From positions 1,364,001 through 1,428,000 of the forward strand of contig CAXXOH010000003.1 in NCBI GenBank assembly GCA_963675185.2: a stretch of 64,000 nucleotides of DNA. Direction: 5' to 3'. Shown here piece after piece: positions 44,659-52,676 of this stretch. A program made the position numbers and the translations under genes. Under the pieces are notes generated by a model that saw nothing but the letters and a program-made list of their open reading frames with translations, had not been told where the DNA came from and ran no database searches. This DNA comes from Ilyobacter_A sp963675185 (GTDB lineage Bacteria > Fusobacteriota > Fusobacteriia > Fusobacteriales > Fusobacteriaceae). Position 1 is the stretch's first letter. Each line of letters starts with the position of its first letter.

Positions 44659-46485
44659 TTATTCTACAGTAACAGATTTCGCGAGATTTCTAGGCTTATC
44701 AACATCTAGTCCCCTTAATGTGGACACGTGGTACGCAAGCAGCTGCAGTACAACGGCGCAAAGTATACTCGATATTAAGTCGTCTGTTTTAGGAAGATAG
44801 ATGACAGAATCGGCCACCTCTTCTATAAGCTCATGCCCCTCCTGCGCTATACCTATTACATAAGCCCCCCTAGACTTAACCTCTTTCATGTTTGAAATAG
44901 ATTTTTCAAATAGTTTTTCCTGTGTAGCCAGGGCGATTACCGGTATGCCGTCCTCAATAAGGGCTATGGTACCGTGTTTCAACTCTCCCGAAGCAAAGGC
45001 CTCCGTATGCATATAGGATACCTCTTTCATTTTAAGGGACCCTTCCATTGCCACACTGTAATCTATTCCCCTTCCAAGGAAAAATCCGCTTTTGGCTTCT
45101 TTTATATTTTCTGCCATAACTTCGATCTGATCGCTGTTTTCAAGTATCTGTTCTACTTTTTCAGGGACTGCTCTTAGCTCTCCCAATATGTCTAGGTACT
45201 CTTTTTCGCCTATTTTACCCAGTTTAAGGGCGAAGTCTAGAGCCAGCATGAAAAAGCATACAACCTGCGTTGTGTAGGCTTTTGTAGAAGCCACAGCTAT
45301 TTCGGGACCGGCCCATGTATATATCACATTGTCCGATTCCCTTGCTATTGATGAGCCTATCACGTTCGTTATAGTCAAAATCTTGGCATTGTGTTTTTTT
45401 GCCTCACGCAGAGCTGCCATCGTGTCCAAAGTTTCTCCGGACTGGCTTACAAGCACTACAAGGGTGTTGGAGTCGATTATAGGGTCGTCATACCTGAACT
45501 CTGAAGCGATCTCCACGTCTACCTTCATACCGACTATTTTTTGCAGGGCTTTTTTCCCCACTAGTCCGGCATGGTAGGCTGTACCGCAGGCTACGACGTA
45601 GATCTTGTCTATCTGCTCGAGCTCTTCTTTTCCTAGGTTGATGTCATCGAATCTCACAAAGCCGTTTTCATCCAGTCTTCTTTCAATGGTATCCCTTATA
45701 CTTTTTGGCTGCTCAAAGATCTCCTTGAGCATGAAGTGAGGGTATCCGCCCTTTGTGGCAGACTCGAAGTCCCACTCTATCTCCACAGAGTCTCTTTCCA
45801 CCTGTTGTCTATCTTCGTTGTATATCTCTATTCCGCTTTTCTTTAGTACAGCCACCTCTCCGTCTTCTAGGAAGTACACGTTTTTAGTATACTTCAAAAG
45901 AGCAGGCACGTCGGAAGCTATAAAGCTCTCATTTTCGCCGATCCCCACTACAAGCGGACTGTCTTTTCTGGCGGTAACCAGCATATCCGGGTTGTCCTTG
46001 TGTATGATTCCCAGTGCGTAAGCACCTCTTAACTTTTCCAGGGTCTTGTACACCGCATCCACCAAATCCCCTTGGAAAAACATTTCCACAAGGTGGGCTA
46101 CCACCTCTGTGTCGGTTTCCGATTGGAAAACTACACCTTTTTCCATTAATTCTCTTTTCAAGTCCAGATAATTTTCTATTATCCCGTTGTGAACTACGGC
46201 CACATTTTTACTCTCACTGCAGTGAGGGTGGGAGTTTTCATCTGAAGGCTCACCGTGTGTCGCCCATCTGGTGTGTCCGATGCCAAGATTTCCACTAAGC
46301 GGGAAGCTTTCCAGGGTATCCTTTAAAACAGCCAGCCTCCCCTTCTTTTTCTCCACCATCAAGCCGTCTTCGCCGAATACTGCAATACCTGCTGAGTCGT
46401 AACCACGGTATTCCAGTCTCTCCAGGCCGTCTAGTATCACCTCGCTAGCTGTCCTACTACCGATATAACCTACGATTCCGCACAT
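44659..46485 (-). CDS. glmS: Glutamine-fructose-6-phosphate aminotransferase (isomerising)
   Basis: GlmS makes glucosamine-6-phosphate, the entry to amino-sugar and peptidoglycan synthesis. The start is fixed by the catalytic Cys that must follow the initiator Met (MCGIVGYIG), with AGAGGTG upstream; a GTG three codons earlier is rejected for that reason. The 608-residue protein has the N-terminal glutaminase domain (GHTRWATHGEPSDENSHPH) and two SIS sugar-isomerase domains (ACGTAYHAG, SQSGETLDT). It ends in NLAKSVTVE with the conserved C-terminal tail. Expression is controlled by the ribozyme in its leader. Confidence 0.97.
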   Translation of the reverse strand: MCGIVGYIGSRTASEVILDGLERLEYRGYDSAGIAVFGEDGLMVEKKKGRLAVLKDTLESFPLSGNLGIGHTRWATHGEPSDENSHPHCSESKNVAVVHNGIIENYLDLKRELMEKGVVFQSETDTEVVAHLVEMFFQGDLVDAVYKTLEKLRGAYALGIIHKDNPDMLVTARKDSPLVVGIGENESFIASDVPALLKYTKNVYFLEDGEVAVLKKSGIEIYNEDRQQVERDSVEIEWDFESATKGGYPHFMLKEIFEQPKSIRDTIERRLDENGFVRFDDINLGKEELEQIDKIYVVACGTAYHAGLVGKKALQKIVGMKVDVEIASEFRYDDPIIDSNTLVVLVSQSGETLDTMAALREAKKHNAKILTITNVIGSSIARESDNVIYTWAGPEIAVASTKAYTTQVVCFFMLALDFALKLGKIGEKEYLDILGELRAVPEKVEQILENSDQIEVMAENIKEAKSGFFLGRGIDYSVAMEGSLKMKEVSYMHTEAFASGELKHGTIALIEDGIPVIALATQEKLFEKSISNMKEVKSRGAYVIGIAQEGHELIEEVADSVIYLPKTDDLISSILCAVVLQLLAYHVSTLRGLDVDKPRNLAKSVTVE

Positions 46486-46514
46486 AAACGTCACCTCTTT
46501 CTAAAATATTTTTT

Positions 46515-46690
46515 TGTAATATTTTAGAAGAAAGCAAGCCACTGAGATGTCTTTGTCTCACAGATCGCTCTGTGGATTTGTTCACCTCTTGGGTTGTGGC
46601 CACCCCCAGGATATCCGCCGAAAAATTCGATAACCCTGGTCCTCGTCGACTCAAAAAATATGAGTCCTGGCGCTTGTGATATTTTTTACT
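46515..46690 (-). ncRNA. glmS ribozyme (glucosamine-6-phosphate-activated self-cleaving RNA)
   Basis: On the minus strand the leader contains the invariant cleavage-site region AAGCGCCAGGACT, a P2-type hairpin GACTCA/TGAGTC, GACGAGG, and then TTATCGAATTTTTCGGCGG, the core of the glmS ribozyme pseudoknot. CCACAACCCAAGAGGTG follows in the P3/P4 region. The predicted scissile bond lies between 46674 and 46673. In this family glucosamine-6-phosphate triggers cleavage and mRNA decay, giving feedback on GlmS. The 3' boundary is approximate. Confidence 0.95.
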
Positions 46691-46711
46691 CTCTCCCAAA
46701 AACTTACTATT

Positions 46712-46740
46712 AGATTATCATTTGATCTGGAAACTGTCAA
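46712..46740 (-). promoter_or_regulatory. Promoter of the glmS ribozyme and gene
   Basis: On the minus strand TTGACA and TAATCT are separated by 17 bases, just upstream of the ribozyme. Confidence 0.7.
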
Positions 46741-46764
46741 GGTTAAAATCTTTCACGGAACTTT

Positions 46765-46801
46765 GATGAAAAAAAGCCGCGTGCAGAATTTTGCGGCTTT
46801 T
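46765..46801 (-). terminator. Terminator between the fourth EIICBA gene and glmS
   Basis: GCCGC and GCGGC stems extended by A/T pairs, followed on the minus strand by TTTTTTT. It lies about 350 bases beyond the permease stop, after a repeat block. Confidence 0.65.
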
Positions 46802-46869
46802 ATGATTTGATTTAGGTTGCTGTTTCAGTCATTAATGGCATGAAGAGGTTTGAAATAAGAAAATATAAA

Positions 46870-47130
46870 AATAATTTTGGACACAGAGAAATAATCTGAA
46901 AATTAAATAGTTCTTTTTTTGTCACAAATCACACGAATTTACACTAATAAAAGATCTTTTGATCACAGAGAAAAGATAAACAAATAGATGCAAACAAATC
47001 ATATCCTAGAGATTTTAATCGATTCGTGTGATACGTGAAGATTCGTGACAAAAAATATTTTTAATATGTTTTCTCTGTGTGACTCATATCTAAAAGCTCT
47101 GTGAAACTCTGTGTCCAAAAAGGTTTTTGA
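46870..47130 (+). repeat. A/B-family intergenic repeat downstream of the fourth EIICBA gene
   Basis: TTGGACACAGAG is followed by TTGTCACAAATCACACGAAT (A), GATCACAGAG (B-like) and ATTCGTGTGATACGTGAAG with ATTCGTGACAAAAA (A'). CTCTGTGTGACTCATAT and CTCTGTGAAACTCTGTG (B') close the block. The order is A, B, A', B'. Confidence 0.82.
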
Positions 47131-47144
47131 ATAAAGTCAGTAAC

Positions 47145-48953
47145 TTAGGTGAAAGTAAACATGTCGTAGATCTCGTCTGGGTTGTCCGTGGTGTAGAGGT
47201 GGTCGATGAGCTCCTCGTCCTCTATTATGTCCGCTATGTACGACACTATGTTCATGTGTGTATCCGGCTTGGAAGCTATACCTATAATCAGGTTTGCCAC
47301 ACCCCCGTTTTGGAACTTTACCCCTTCAGGGTACTGGAATATAACTATGCCGGGATTTGCCACGTGGATCTGTTGGTCGATGGTGCCGTGGGGGATGGCC
47401 ACGTGGTTTCCTATGTATGTGCTGAACATAGCTTCCCTTTCAAGCATGGCATCTATATACTCCTCTTTTATGTACCCCAATTCCAGCAGTTTTTTTCCTA
47501 TATCTTTTATGGCATCTTGGTAGCTCACGCTGTCGAGGCCTGTCTGTATCCCGGCTCTCTCGAGAAACACCGGAGCCTTTTGTGGTTCTTTTTGGCTAGG
47601 GACCTTGGATTTGGATAACCTATCCACAAGATTTTGGTAAAGTTCGGTGTCTACAAAATCATCCAGTATCAGGCAGGGAAGGCCGTAGCCCAACTCCTCC
47701 ACACGGTTTACAAGTTTTTCATGGGTGATAACCATATCGAATTCAGGGTCCAGGTTTCTTATGGAAGAATGAACCACTTCTATAGGGAGTCCGCTGTTTT
47801 TCACCAGCCTCTTGAGGATGTTTGCACCCATGACGCTTGATCCGAGCCCGGCGTCGCAGACGACGGCTATCCTGGAAACGGTCTGCGGGAGCATCATCTC
47901 TTCGATCTTACCGTTTTCCTTTACCACAATACTCTGGCTTTTTTTGTCCGCGATTTTAAGGAGCACAGATGCCAGCAGGAAAGATACCAGGGCAGAAAAA
48001 AGTATTCCCATGAAAATTGGGAAAACATTTCCCTTTGGGGCAAGTGCCAGCAGGATAAACACGCTCCCAGGTGACGCAGGGCTGGATAGGCCGGTGTCTA
48101 GCAGAGAGAATGTATATGTTCCGGTCATGCCTCCGGCTATCAGCGGTATGACCAAAAACAGTCTTTTAAGCACATACGGGAAATATACCTCGTGTATCCC
48201 CCCGAAGAATTGTATGACCATGTTGGAGAGCACTGATTTTTTATTTTCCATCAAGAAAATGGCCAGCAGTACACCGAAGCCGGGCCCCGGGTTTGTCTCC
48301 ATCAGGAAAAAGATGGATTTCCCTGTATACATACTCTGCTGCATGCCTATGGGCGAGAGCAGTCCGTGGTTTATTATGTTGTTTAAGAAAAATATTTTCG
48401 TGGGTTCTATGACGGCCGACATAAGTGGCAGAGGTCCTGCCATGGCAGCCTTCATGAACTTTTCAATCAGTATGTAGTTGAAAAAGTTGAGCACCGGTTT
48501 GCTCAGTGCTATGTTTATGAAGGTTACGAGTATGGCAGCCAATCCAAGGGCGAAGTTGTTCGCCAGCATCTCGAATCCCGGCTTTATACGCCCCTCTTTA
48601 TACTTGTTGAAGCCTTTTATAAGGTGGCCGGTCATGACGCCGCCTGCCAATGGCCCCAAGAGAAGTACCGAGGCTACCCCTGAACCTGCCACTACGCCTA
48701 TGCTGGAGATGGCTCCGGCTATACCAGCGTTGTCCCCACCGATGAACTTTCCGCTGGTATACCCTATCATTGCAGGGAGGAGATACCTGGAGGTCAGCAT
48801 CACCACAAGCTGCATCCTTGGGTCGGGGAACCACCCGGTTTTAGAAAAAAGTACATTCATTATACCTATGGCCATAAATATGCCGATGTTGGCCATTATG
48901 ACCTTGCTCATAAAATTCATAGAATTTTGAAAAATCCATTTAAAATAGTTCAA
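47145..48953 (-). CDS. PTS mannitol-family EIICBA permease, most divergent paralogue
   Basis: The 602-residue protein keeps the EIIC fold with GGIHEVYFPYVLKR, an EIIB active Cys in IAVVCDAGLGSSVMGAN and an EIIA His in AIPHGTIDQQ. It differs widely from the mtlA pair, so substrate is uncertain. The start is TTG at 48953 with AAAGGAG eight bases upstream, mirroring the TTG start of the other divergent paralogue. An in-frame ATG nine codons earlier includes the ribosome-binding site in its coding region. It appears to be a single-gene transcription unit. Confidence 0.88.
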   Translation of the reverse strand: MNYFKWIFQNSMNFMSKVIMANIGIFMAIGIMNVLFSKTGWFPDPRMQLVVMLTSRYLLPAMIGYTSGKFIGGDNAGIAGAISSIGVVAGSGVASVLLLGPLAGGVMTGHLIKGFNKYKEGRIKPGFEMLANNFALGLAAILVTFINIALSKPVLNFFNYILIEKFMKAAMAGPLPLMSAVIEPTKIFFLNNIINHGLLSPIGMQQSMYTGKSIFFLMETNPGPGFGVLLAIFLMENKKSVLSNMVIQFFGGIHEVYFPYVLKRLFLVIPLIAGGMTGTYTFSLLDTGLSSPASPGSVFILLALAPKGNVFPIFMGILFSALVSFLLASVLLKIADKKSQSIVVKENGKIEEMMLPQTVSRIAVVCDAGLGSSVMGANILKRLVKNSGLPIEVVHSSIRNLDPEFDMVITHEKLVNRVEELGYGLPCLILDDFVDTELYQNLVDRLSKSKVPSQKEPQKAPVFLERAGIQTGLDSVSYQDAIKDIGKKLLELGYIKEEYIDAMLEREAMFSTYIGNHVAIPHGTIDQQIHVANPGIVIFQYPEGVKFQNGGVANLIIGIASKPDTHMNIVSYIADIIEDEELIDHLYTTDNPDEIYDMFTFT

Positions 48954-48998
48954 ACTGCTCCACTCCTTTACCAAAAACATTCGGCTATAACAGGGTCT

Positions 48999-49027
48999 AT
49001 TCTATCAGAAATCCTTACGGTAAACAA
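48999..49027 (-). promoter_or_regulatory. Promoter of the most divergent EIICBA gene
   Basis: On the minus strand TTGTTT and TAGAAT are separated by 17 bases, about 45 bases before the TTG start. The mtlA-type palindrome is not present here. Confidence 0.55.
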
Positions 49028-49084
49028 GACTGCTTTATTTTTTCTAGGCAAAATTATTGAATATACTTAAAGGTAGGAATAAAA

Positions 49085-49400
49085 AATATTTGTTTAGGTC
49101 ACGAATCACACGAATAAAAATATTATATAAAAATAATTTTTAAAACAGAGCAATTAAAGCAGTCAATAGAGCATAGAGAATAATTTAAAAGAATTTTGGA
49201 CACCGAGGTGCACGGAGAAAAAAAGAAAGATTTTCACAGAGTAAAAAGAAAACTTAGCCACGAATTGTACAAATGCACACGAATGATAACTTAGAAAAAA
49301 ATTAATTCGTGAGATCCGTGAAGATTCGTTACATAAACTATTTTTATTTTAGGGTGTTTTCTCTGTGCTCGAAACAAAAAAAGAAAATATACACATATAA
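49085..49400 (+). repeat. A/B-family intergenic repeat cluster upstream of the fourth EIICBA gene
   Basis: GGTCACGAATCACACGAAT (A) is followed by GGACACCGAGGTGCACGG and TTTCACAGAG (B) and a second A (GCCACGAATTGTACAAATG). Then come A' (AATTCGTGAGATCCGTGAAG) and a B' fragment (TTCTCTGTGC). A short stretch near 49155-49180 (AGCAGTCAATAGAGCATAGAG) is unrelated to the modules. Confidence 0.8.
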
Positions 49401-49471
49401 TATAAGTTTTTACACGAGAATCCTCTTAAAACTTATATTTTTTTATCAGTGCTTTATGAATTGTTACAAAA

Positions 49472-49519
49472 AATAAAGAATCCCAGTAAGTAGGATAAAA
49501 CAGCACTACTTTCTGGGAT
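49472..49519. terminator. Long hairpin terminator after the Ser/Asn-rich protein gene
   Basis: ATCCCAGTAAGTAG and CTACTTTCTGGGAT pair over 14 positions with one mismatch. The minus-strand side continues TTCTTTATTTTTTG and the + side CGTTTTTAG, so it can act in both directions. Confidence 0.75.
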
Positions 49520-49546
49520 CGTTTTTAGTCATAAAAAATATTTGGG

Positions 49547-50131
49547 TTAATAGTAATCTCTTGTACTGGATTTTGCTATATCGTTAGACATTTCTTCGGT
49601 TATCTCAACAGTTTCAGTTGCTGTAGATTCTACTGTATTTGAAGTAGTCGTGGCTTCTTCAGTTATATCAGTAGCTGCATTTTCTGTTGAATTTGAAGTG
49701 GCAGTTACTTCAGTAGCTGCTTCTGCTTCTGCAGAAAGTGGCTGAGAAAAAAGATCGATTTGTTCCTGTTGAAGTGGAGAAGAAGTGTTTATATTTGCTC
49801 CCCCCTCTATGGCATCAAAAAAGCTTGCTATCTTAGATACAACTACAGTGAGCGATGTAGATATGACGTTACTTTGGACAAGCGTTGTGTCGGTTGTTCC
49901 GCCTTCACCGCTTTGCGATGAATTGTTAGATTGAGAATTAAATGTTGAATTGATTGAGTTTACAACAGTAGAGCTTCCGTTGAAGTTATCTGATGTGTTG
50001 CTAAGTGAGTTTATGACAGTAGAGCTGCCGTTAAAGTTGTCAGATCCATTACCACTACAAAATATAATGCTTGAAGATAAAATAAATGTAGCCAATAAAA
50101 ACAAGTATTTAAATTTGCTATTTTTTTTCAT
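49547..50131 (-). CDS. Secreted Ser/Asn/Thr-rich repeat protein
   Basis: The 194-residue product has a long signal peptide (MKKNSKFKYLFLLATFILSSSIIFC). Two copies of a SDNFNGSSTV(I/V)NS(L/I) motif follow, then a low-complexity tail of Thr, Glu, Ala and Ser. The Cys at the end of the signal region could be lipidated, but the lipobox is poor. The start ATG was chosen over a GTG three codons earlier because AGGTG lies seven bases before it. It follows the outer-membrane protein gene by about 25 bases, so the two are probably one operon. A smaller protein with the same motif lies near the second outer-membrane paralogue. Function unknown. Confidence 0.65.
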   Translation of the reverse strand: MKKNSKFKYLFLLATFILSSSIIFCSGNGSDNFNGSSTVINSLSNTSDNFNGSSTVVNSINSTFNSQSNNSSQSGEGGTTDTTLVQSNVISTSLTVVVSKIASFFDAIEGGANINTSSPLQQEQIDLFSQPLSAEAEAATEVTATSNSTENAATDITEEATTTSNTVESTATETVEITEEMSNDIAKSSTRDYY

Positions 50132-50154
50132 TGCAATCACCTATCCTTACTATA

Positions 50155-50952
50155 TTAAAATTGATACGCATAACCGATTGAACCAAATACCCTCACGCCG
50201 TCTCCAGAGAACTCTTCTACAAGATCCCCCAGACCAAGAGAAATTACAACCGGAACATTTTTGATAGGAGTAGTGGACACACCGGTATTGAAGTTTATCC
50301 CTGTCCATTCTAGGATAAGATTTGTATTATCCATAACTTCATAAGCGGTTGAACCAAATACATAGGTACCGTGGCTGCCTTTTCCTTCATCTTTATCCAT
50401 GTCACTTTTTTCTCCATATCTGCCGCTACCTATACCCAAACTGTAGTGAAGTTTCGAAATTCCTTCAGCATTAGGGTGGTGTTGCGATATACGGCTTAGA
50501 ACTACATAGAAGCTCTCATCTGCATCGGATGTATCAGCAGCAAAAAGATGCTCTCCACCAACTGCGAAGGCCATACCGTAACCAAGGTATTTGTGGAGTT
50601 TTATCCCGTAAGAAAGCTCATCAACAGTGTCGAAGTCGTTTAATACGGCGGAAAGTTCTACGCCTATGCTCTCAACGTTATCACCAAAGCCTCCTCCGAA
50701 AGCGATGGAACCGTCAGCTGAATCTCTATATGGTTGAGGTACGGTACCGCCTGCACCTATGAATACCACGTTGTTTGATGCCCCCCAACCAGTTGGTGTG
50801 GCAAGCGATTTACCTGCACTGTTAGGCAATAAAACAGTTGAGTACACTGGAGCATTTACTTGAATTAAAGCTGCATCCCCTGTGTCGTCAGCATAAGAAA
50901 AAACAGAAAATAGTAGTGATAAAATAATAGTAATGAATAGATTCCTTTTCAT
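50155..50952 (-). CDS. Outer-membrane protein-like paralogue 1
   Basis: The 265-residue product has a signal peptide (MKRNLFITIILSLLFSVFSYA), many amphipathic Gly/Ser/Tyr strands and a C-terminal GYAYQF with terminal Phe, which suggests an outer-membrane beta-barrel. Conserved blocks shared with the paralogue near 53 kb are TPTGWGASNN, FIGAGGTVPQPYR, YGIKLHKYLGYGMAFAVGG and HGTYVFGSTAYEV. An AAGGAGG site precedes the ATG. I do not recognise a characterised family; a transporter-like or surface role is possible. Confidence 0.7.
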   Translation of the reverse strand: MKRNLFITIILSLLFSVFSYADDTGDAALIQVNAPVYSTVLLPNSAGKSLATPTGWGASNNVVFIGAGGTVPQPYRDSADGSIAFGGGFGDNVESIGVELSAVLNDFDTVDELSYGIKLHKYLGYGMAFAVGGEHLFAADTSDADESFYVVLSRISQHHPNAEGISKLHYSLGIGSGRYGEKSDMDKDEGKGSHGTYVFGSTAYEVMDNTNLILEWTGINFNTGVSTTPIKNVPVVISLGLGDLVEEFSGDGVRVFGSIGYAYQF

Positions 50953-51181
50953 TGAATATCCTCCTTATTTAAGTAATTTGATTTAGATATGTTTAACATT
51001 TTTATATATTTAAGGATACGTCTTGGAAAATCAAATACATTTTTTTGAGTATAGCACATAGAATATAGGAAATCAAACATTAAAAAAAATTAACCAACAG
51101 ATAAGCTACTATAATAAGGTAAGGTTTTTTTTATAAATTAAATAGTTTTAATAGAAATGAGATGTATTTTTAAACAAAATT

Positions 51182-51212
51182 AAAAGCTGCCCTATTTAAA
51201 GGCAGCTTTTTT
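51182..51212. terminator. Bidirectional intrinsic terminator
   Basis: AAAAGCTGCC and GGCAGCTTTT form a 10-bp stem with T tracts available on both strands. The nearest converging gene is the minus-strand Ser/Asn-rich gene upstream of it. Confidence 0.75.
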
Positions 51213-51314
51213 CAAATATCATTTTTAGAGTTAATTAACCTAAGTTGCTACCTGTATTTAAACTTTAATAAAATAGAGTATTGAATCGATCTAAAGTCAT
51301 AGAAATAGGAAACA

Positions 51315-51480
51315 ATTGTTTTAGTCACGAATCGCATGAATTTACACTAATAAAAGATATTTTGGTCACAGAGTTTCACAGAGCGAGAAAAAATAGTTTA
51401 AGTACAAGAGCGGCTTACTTAGATCTTTTGAATAATTCGTGTGATCCGTGAAGATTCGTGACAAAAAAGATTTTTATTTT
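51315..51480 (+). repeat. A/B-family intergenic repeat
   Basis: TAGTCACGAATCGCATGAAT (A), GGTCACAGAGTTTCACAGAG (B) and ATTCGTGTGATCCGTGAAG with ATTCGTGACAAAAAAG (A'). B' is missing. The A'-adjacent core reads ACAAGAGCGGCTTACTTAG. Confidence 0.8.
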
Positions 51481-51553
51481 AAGATTTTTTAGATAAATTC
51501 AGGAATTAATTGCTTATTTAATTAAGTAGCAACTTGAGTTAATTATTAATTTT

Positions 51554-51913
51554 TTAAAATATATTGCTTTCGAAAATGTTCAAGAATGAATTTAATTTAG
51601 CCATACCGTTTTCAAGTATCCCGTTATTCACTCCGTGTATATTTGCGTGCTCGTTTCGTTTGGAGTTTGCATTTTTTGATTTATGAGACTTAGAAGTGGC
51701 TGCTTCTGATATTTTTGATCCTATAGAATTTAAAGTAGAGCTGGAACCGTTGGTGTTGTCGGATGCGTTTGATGCATGCGTGTACATATTAGCCAGTGAA
51801 CTGATGGTGGCCCCTGATCCGTTTGAATTGTCGGATGCATTGCCGCTTTGAGCGAAAACAATGCTTGAACATAAGGCGAATGATAATATTAACAGAATGA
51901 ACTTAAATTTCAT
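51554..51913 (-). CDS. Small secreted Ser/Asn-rich protein with SDN-NGS motifs
   Basis: The 119-residue product has a signal peptide (MKFKFILLILSFALCSSIVFA). Two copies of a motif related to that of the 49.5-kb protein follow: ASDNSNGSGATISSLA and ASDNTNGSSSTLNSIG. A Lys/Asn/His-rich middle and a short hydrophobic C-terminus (AKLNSFLNIFESNIF) complete it. AAGGAGGAG precedes the ATG. It lies downstream of the second outer-membrane paralogue but is separated from it by a long repeat cluster. Function unknown. Confidence 0.65.
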   Translation of the reverse strand: MKFKFILLILSFALCSSIVFAQSGNASDNSNGSGATISSLANMYTHASNASDNTNGSSSTLNSIGSKISEAATSKSHKSKNANSKRNEHANIHGVNNGILENGMAKLNSFLNIFESNIF

Positions 51914-51974
51914 AGAACTCCTCCTTGTTTAAAGTGTTGAATTGATTTAAAGTCGTACAAATAGAAAAGCATTT

Positions 51975-52625
51975 ATTTAGTCACGAATGTACACGAATAA
52001 AAAATTAAATAAAATGATATTTCGGACACAGAGCTGCACGGAGTAAAAGAGTAAGTTTCACAGAGAAAAAAAGAAAATTTTAGGCACTCAGAACCTTGCT
52101 TAAAGCTTTTGAATAATTTGTGAAGATTCGTGTGATTCGTGACAAAAAATATATTTAATTTTAAAAGGTTTTCTCTGTGCAGCTCATCTTTAAATGCTCT
52201 GTGATCAAAAAAGATTTAAAAAGATCTTAGTCACGAATCGACACGAATAAAAATCTTGAAAAAGTCTTTAAAACATTTGTGAAGATTCGTGTGATTCGTG
52301 ACAAAAAATATATTTAATTTTAAAAGAATTTCTCTGTGCAGCTCATCTTTAAAAACTCTCAGGGATTCTGTAGGCAGAAAAAGATCTTAGTCACGAATCA
52401 CATTTACACTAATAAAATGATATTTAGGTCACAGAGTGACACAGAGGAAAATAAAGAGTTTCACAGAGAAAAAATAGACAAAGAGATGCAAGTGAAACAT
52501 AGCTAGAGATTTTAATAGATTCGTGTGATCCGTGAAAATTCGTGACAAAAATTATTTTTAAAAGCTTTTTTCTGTGCACCTCATGTTTTAAATCTCTGTG
52601 AAACTCTGTGACCAAAAAGGGTTTA
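51975..52625 (+). repeat. Large A/B-family intergenic repeat cluster
   Basis: Between the two secreted-protein genes lie A-B-A'-B' (about 51980-52215), A-A'-B' (about 52228-52375) and A-B-A'-B' (about 52390-52612). The best matches are TAGTCACGAATGTACACGAA, ATTCGTGTGATTCGTGACAA and CTCTGTGCAGCTCATC. The segment 52170-52277 is a perfect inverted copy of 39937-40044. No ORF of note lies in this region. Confidence 0.88.
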
Positions 52626-52676
52626 AATAGAGGCAGTTATTAATTGCTTGTTTAATTAAGCAGCTACTTGAGTGAA

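Larger units (their letters stand above)
50953..51553. other. Intergenic region with promoterless spacer, terminator and repeat
   Basis: The stretch from 50953 to 51180 is AT-rich and shows no ORF or convincing promoter; a weak TTGATT/AAATAT pair may serve the minus-strand gene. A bidirectional hairpin lies at 51182-51212 and a repeat copy at 51315-51480. The remainder is AT-rich spacer. Confidence 0.6.

Noticed and set aside
46457..46699. 80-codon minus-strand ORF upstream of glmS
   Set aside because: It coincides with the glmS ribozyme, which fully explains the conservation.
47812..48477. 221-codon + strand ORF opposite the fourth EIICBA permease
   Set aside because: Antisense shadow of a clear PTS gene; composition reflects complement codons.
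30605..52625. Repeat clusters considered as insertion sequences
   Set aside because: No transposase ORF, terminal inverted repeats with target duplications, or constant length; ORFs within them are short and not conserved.
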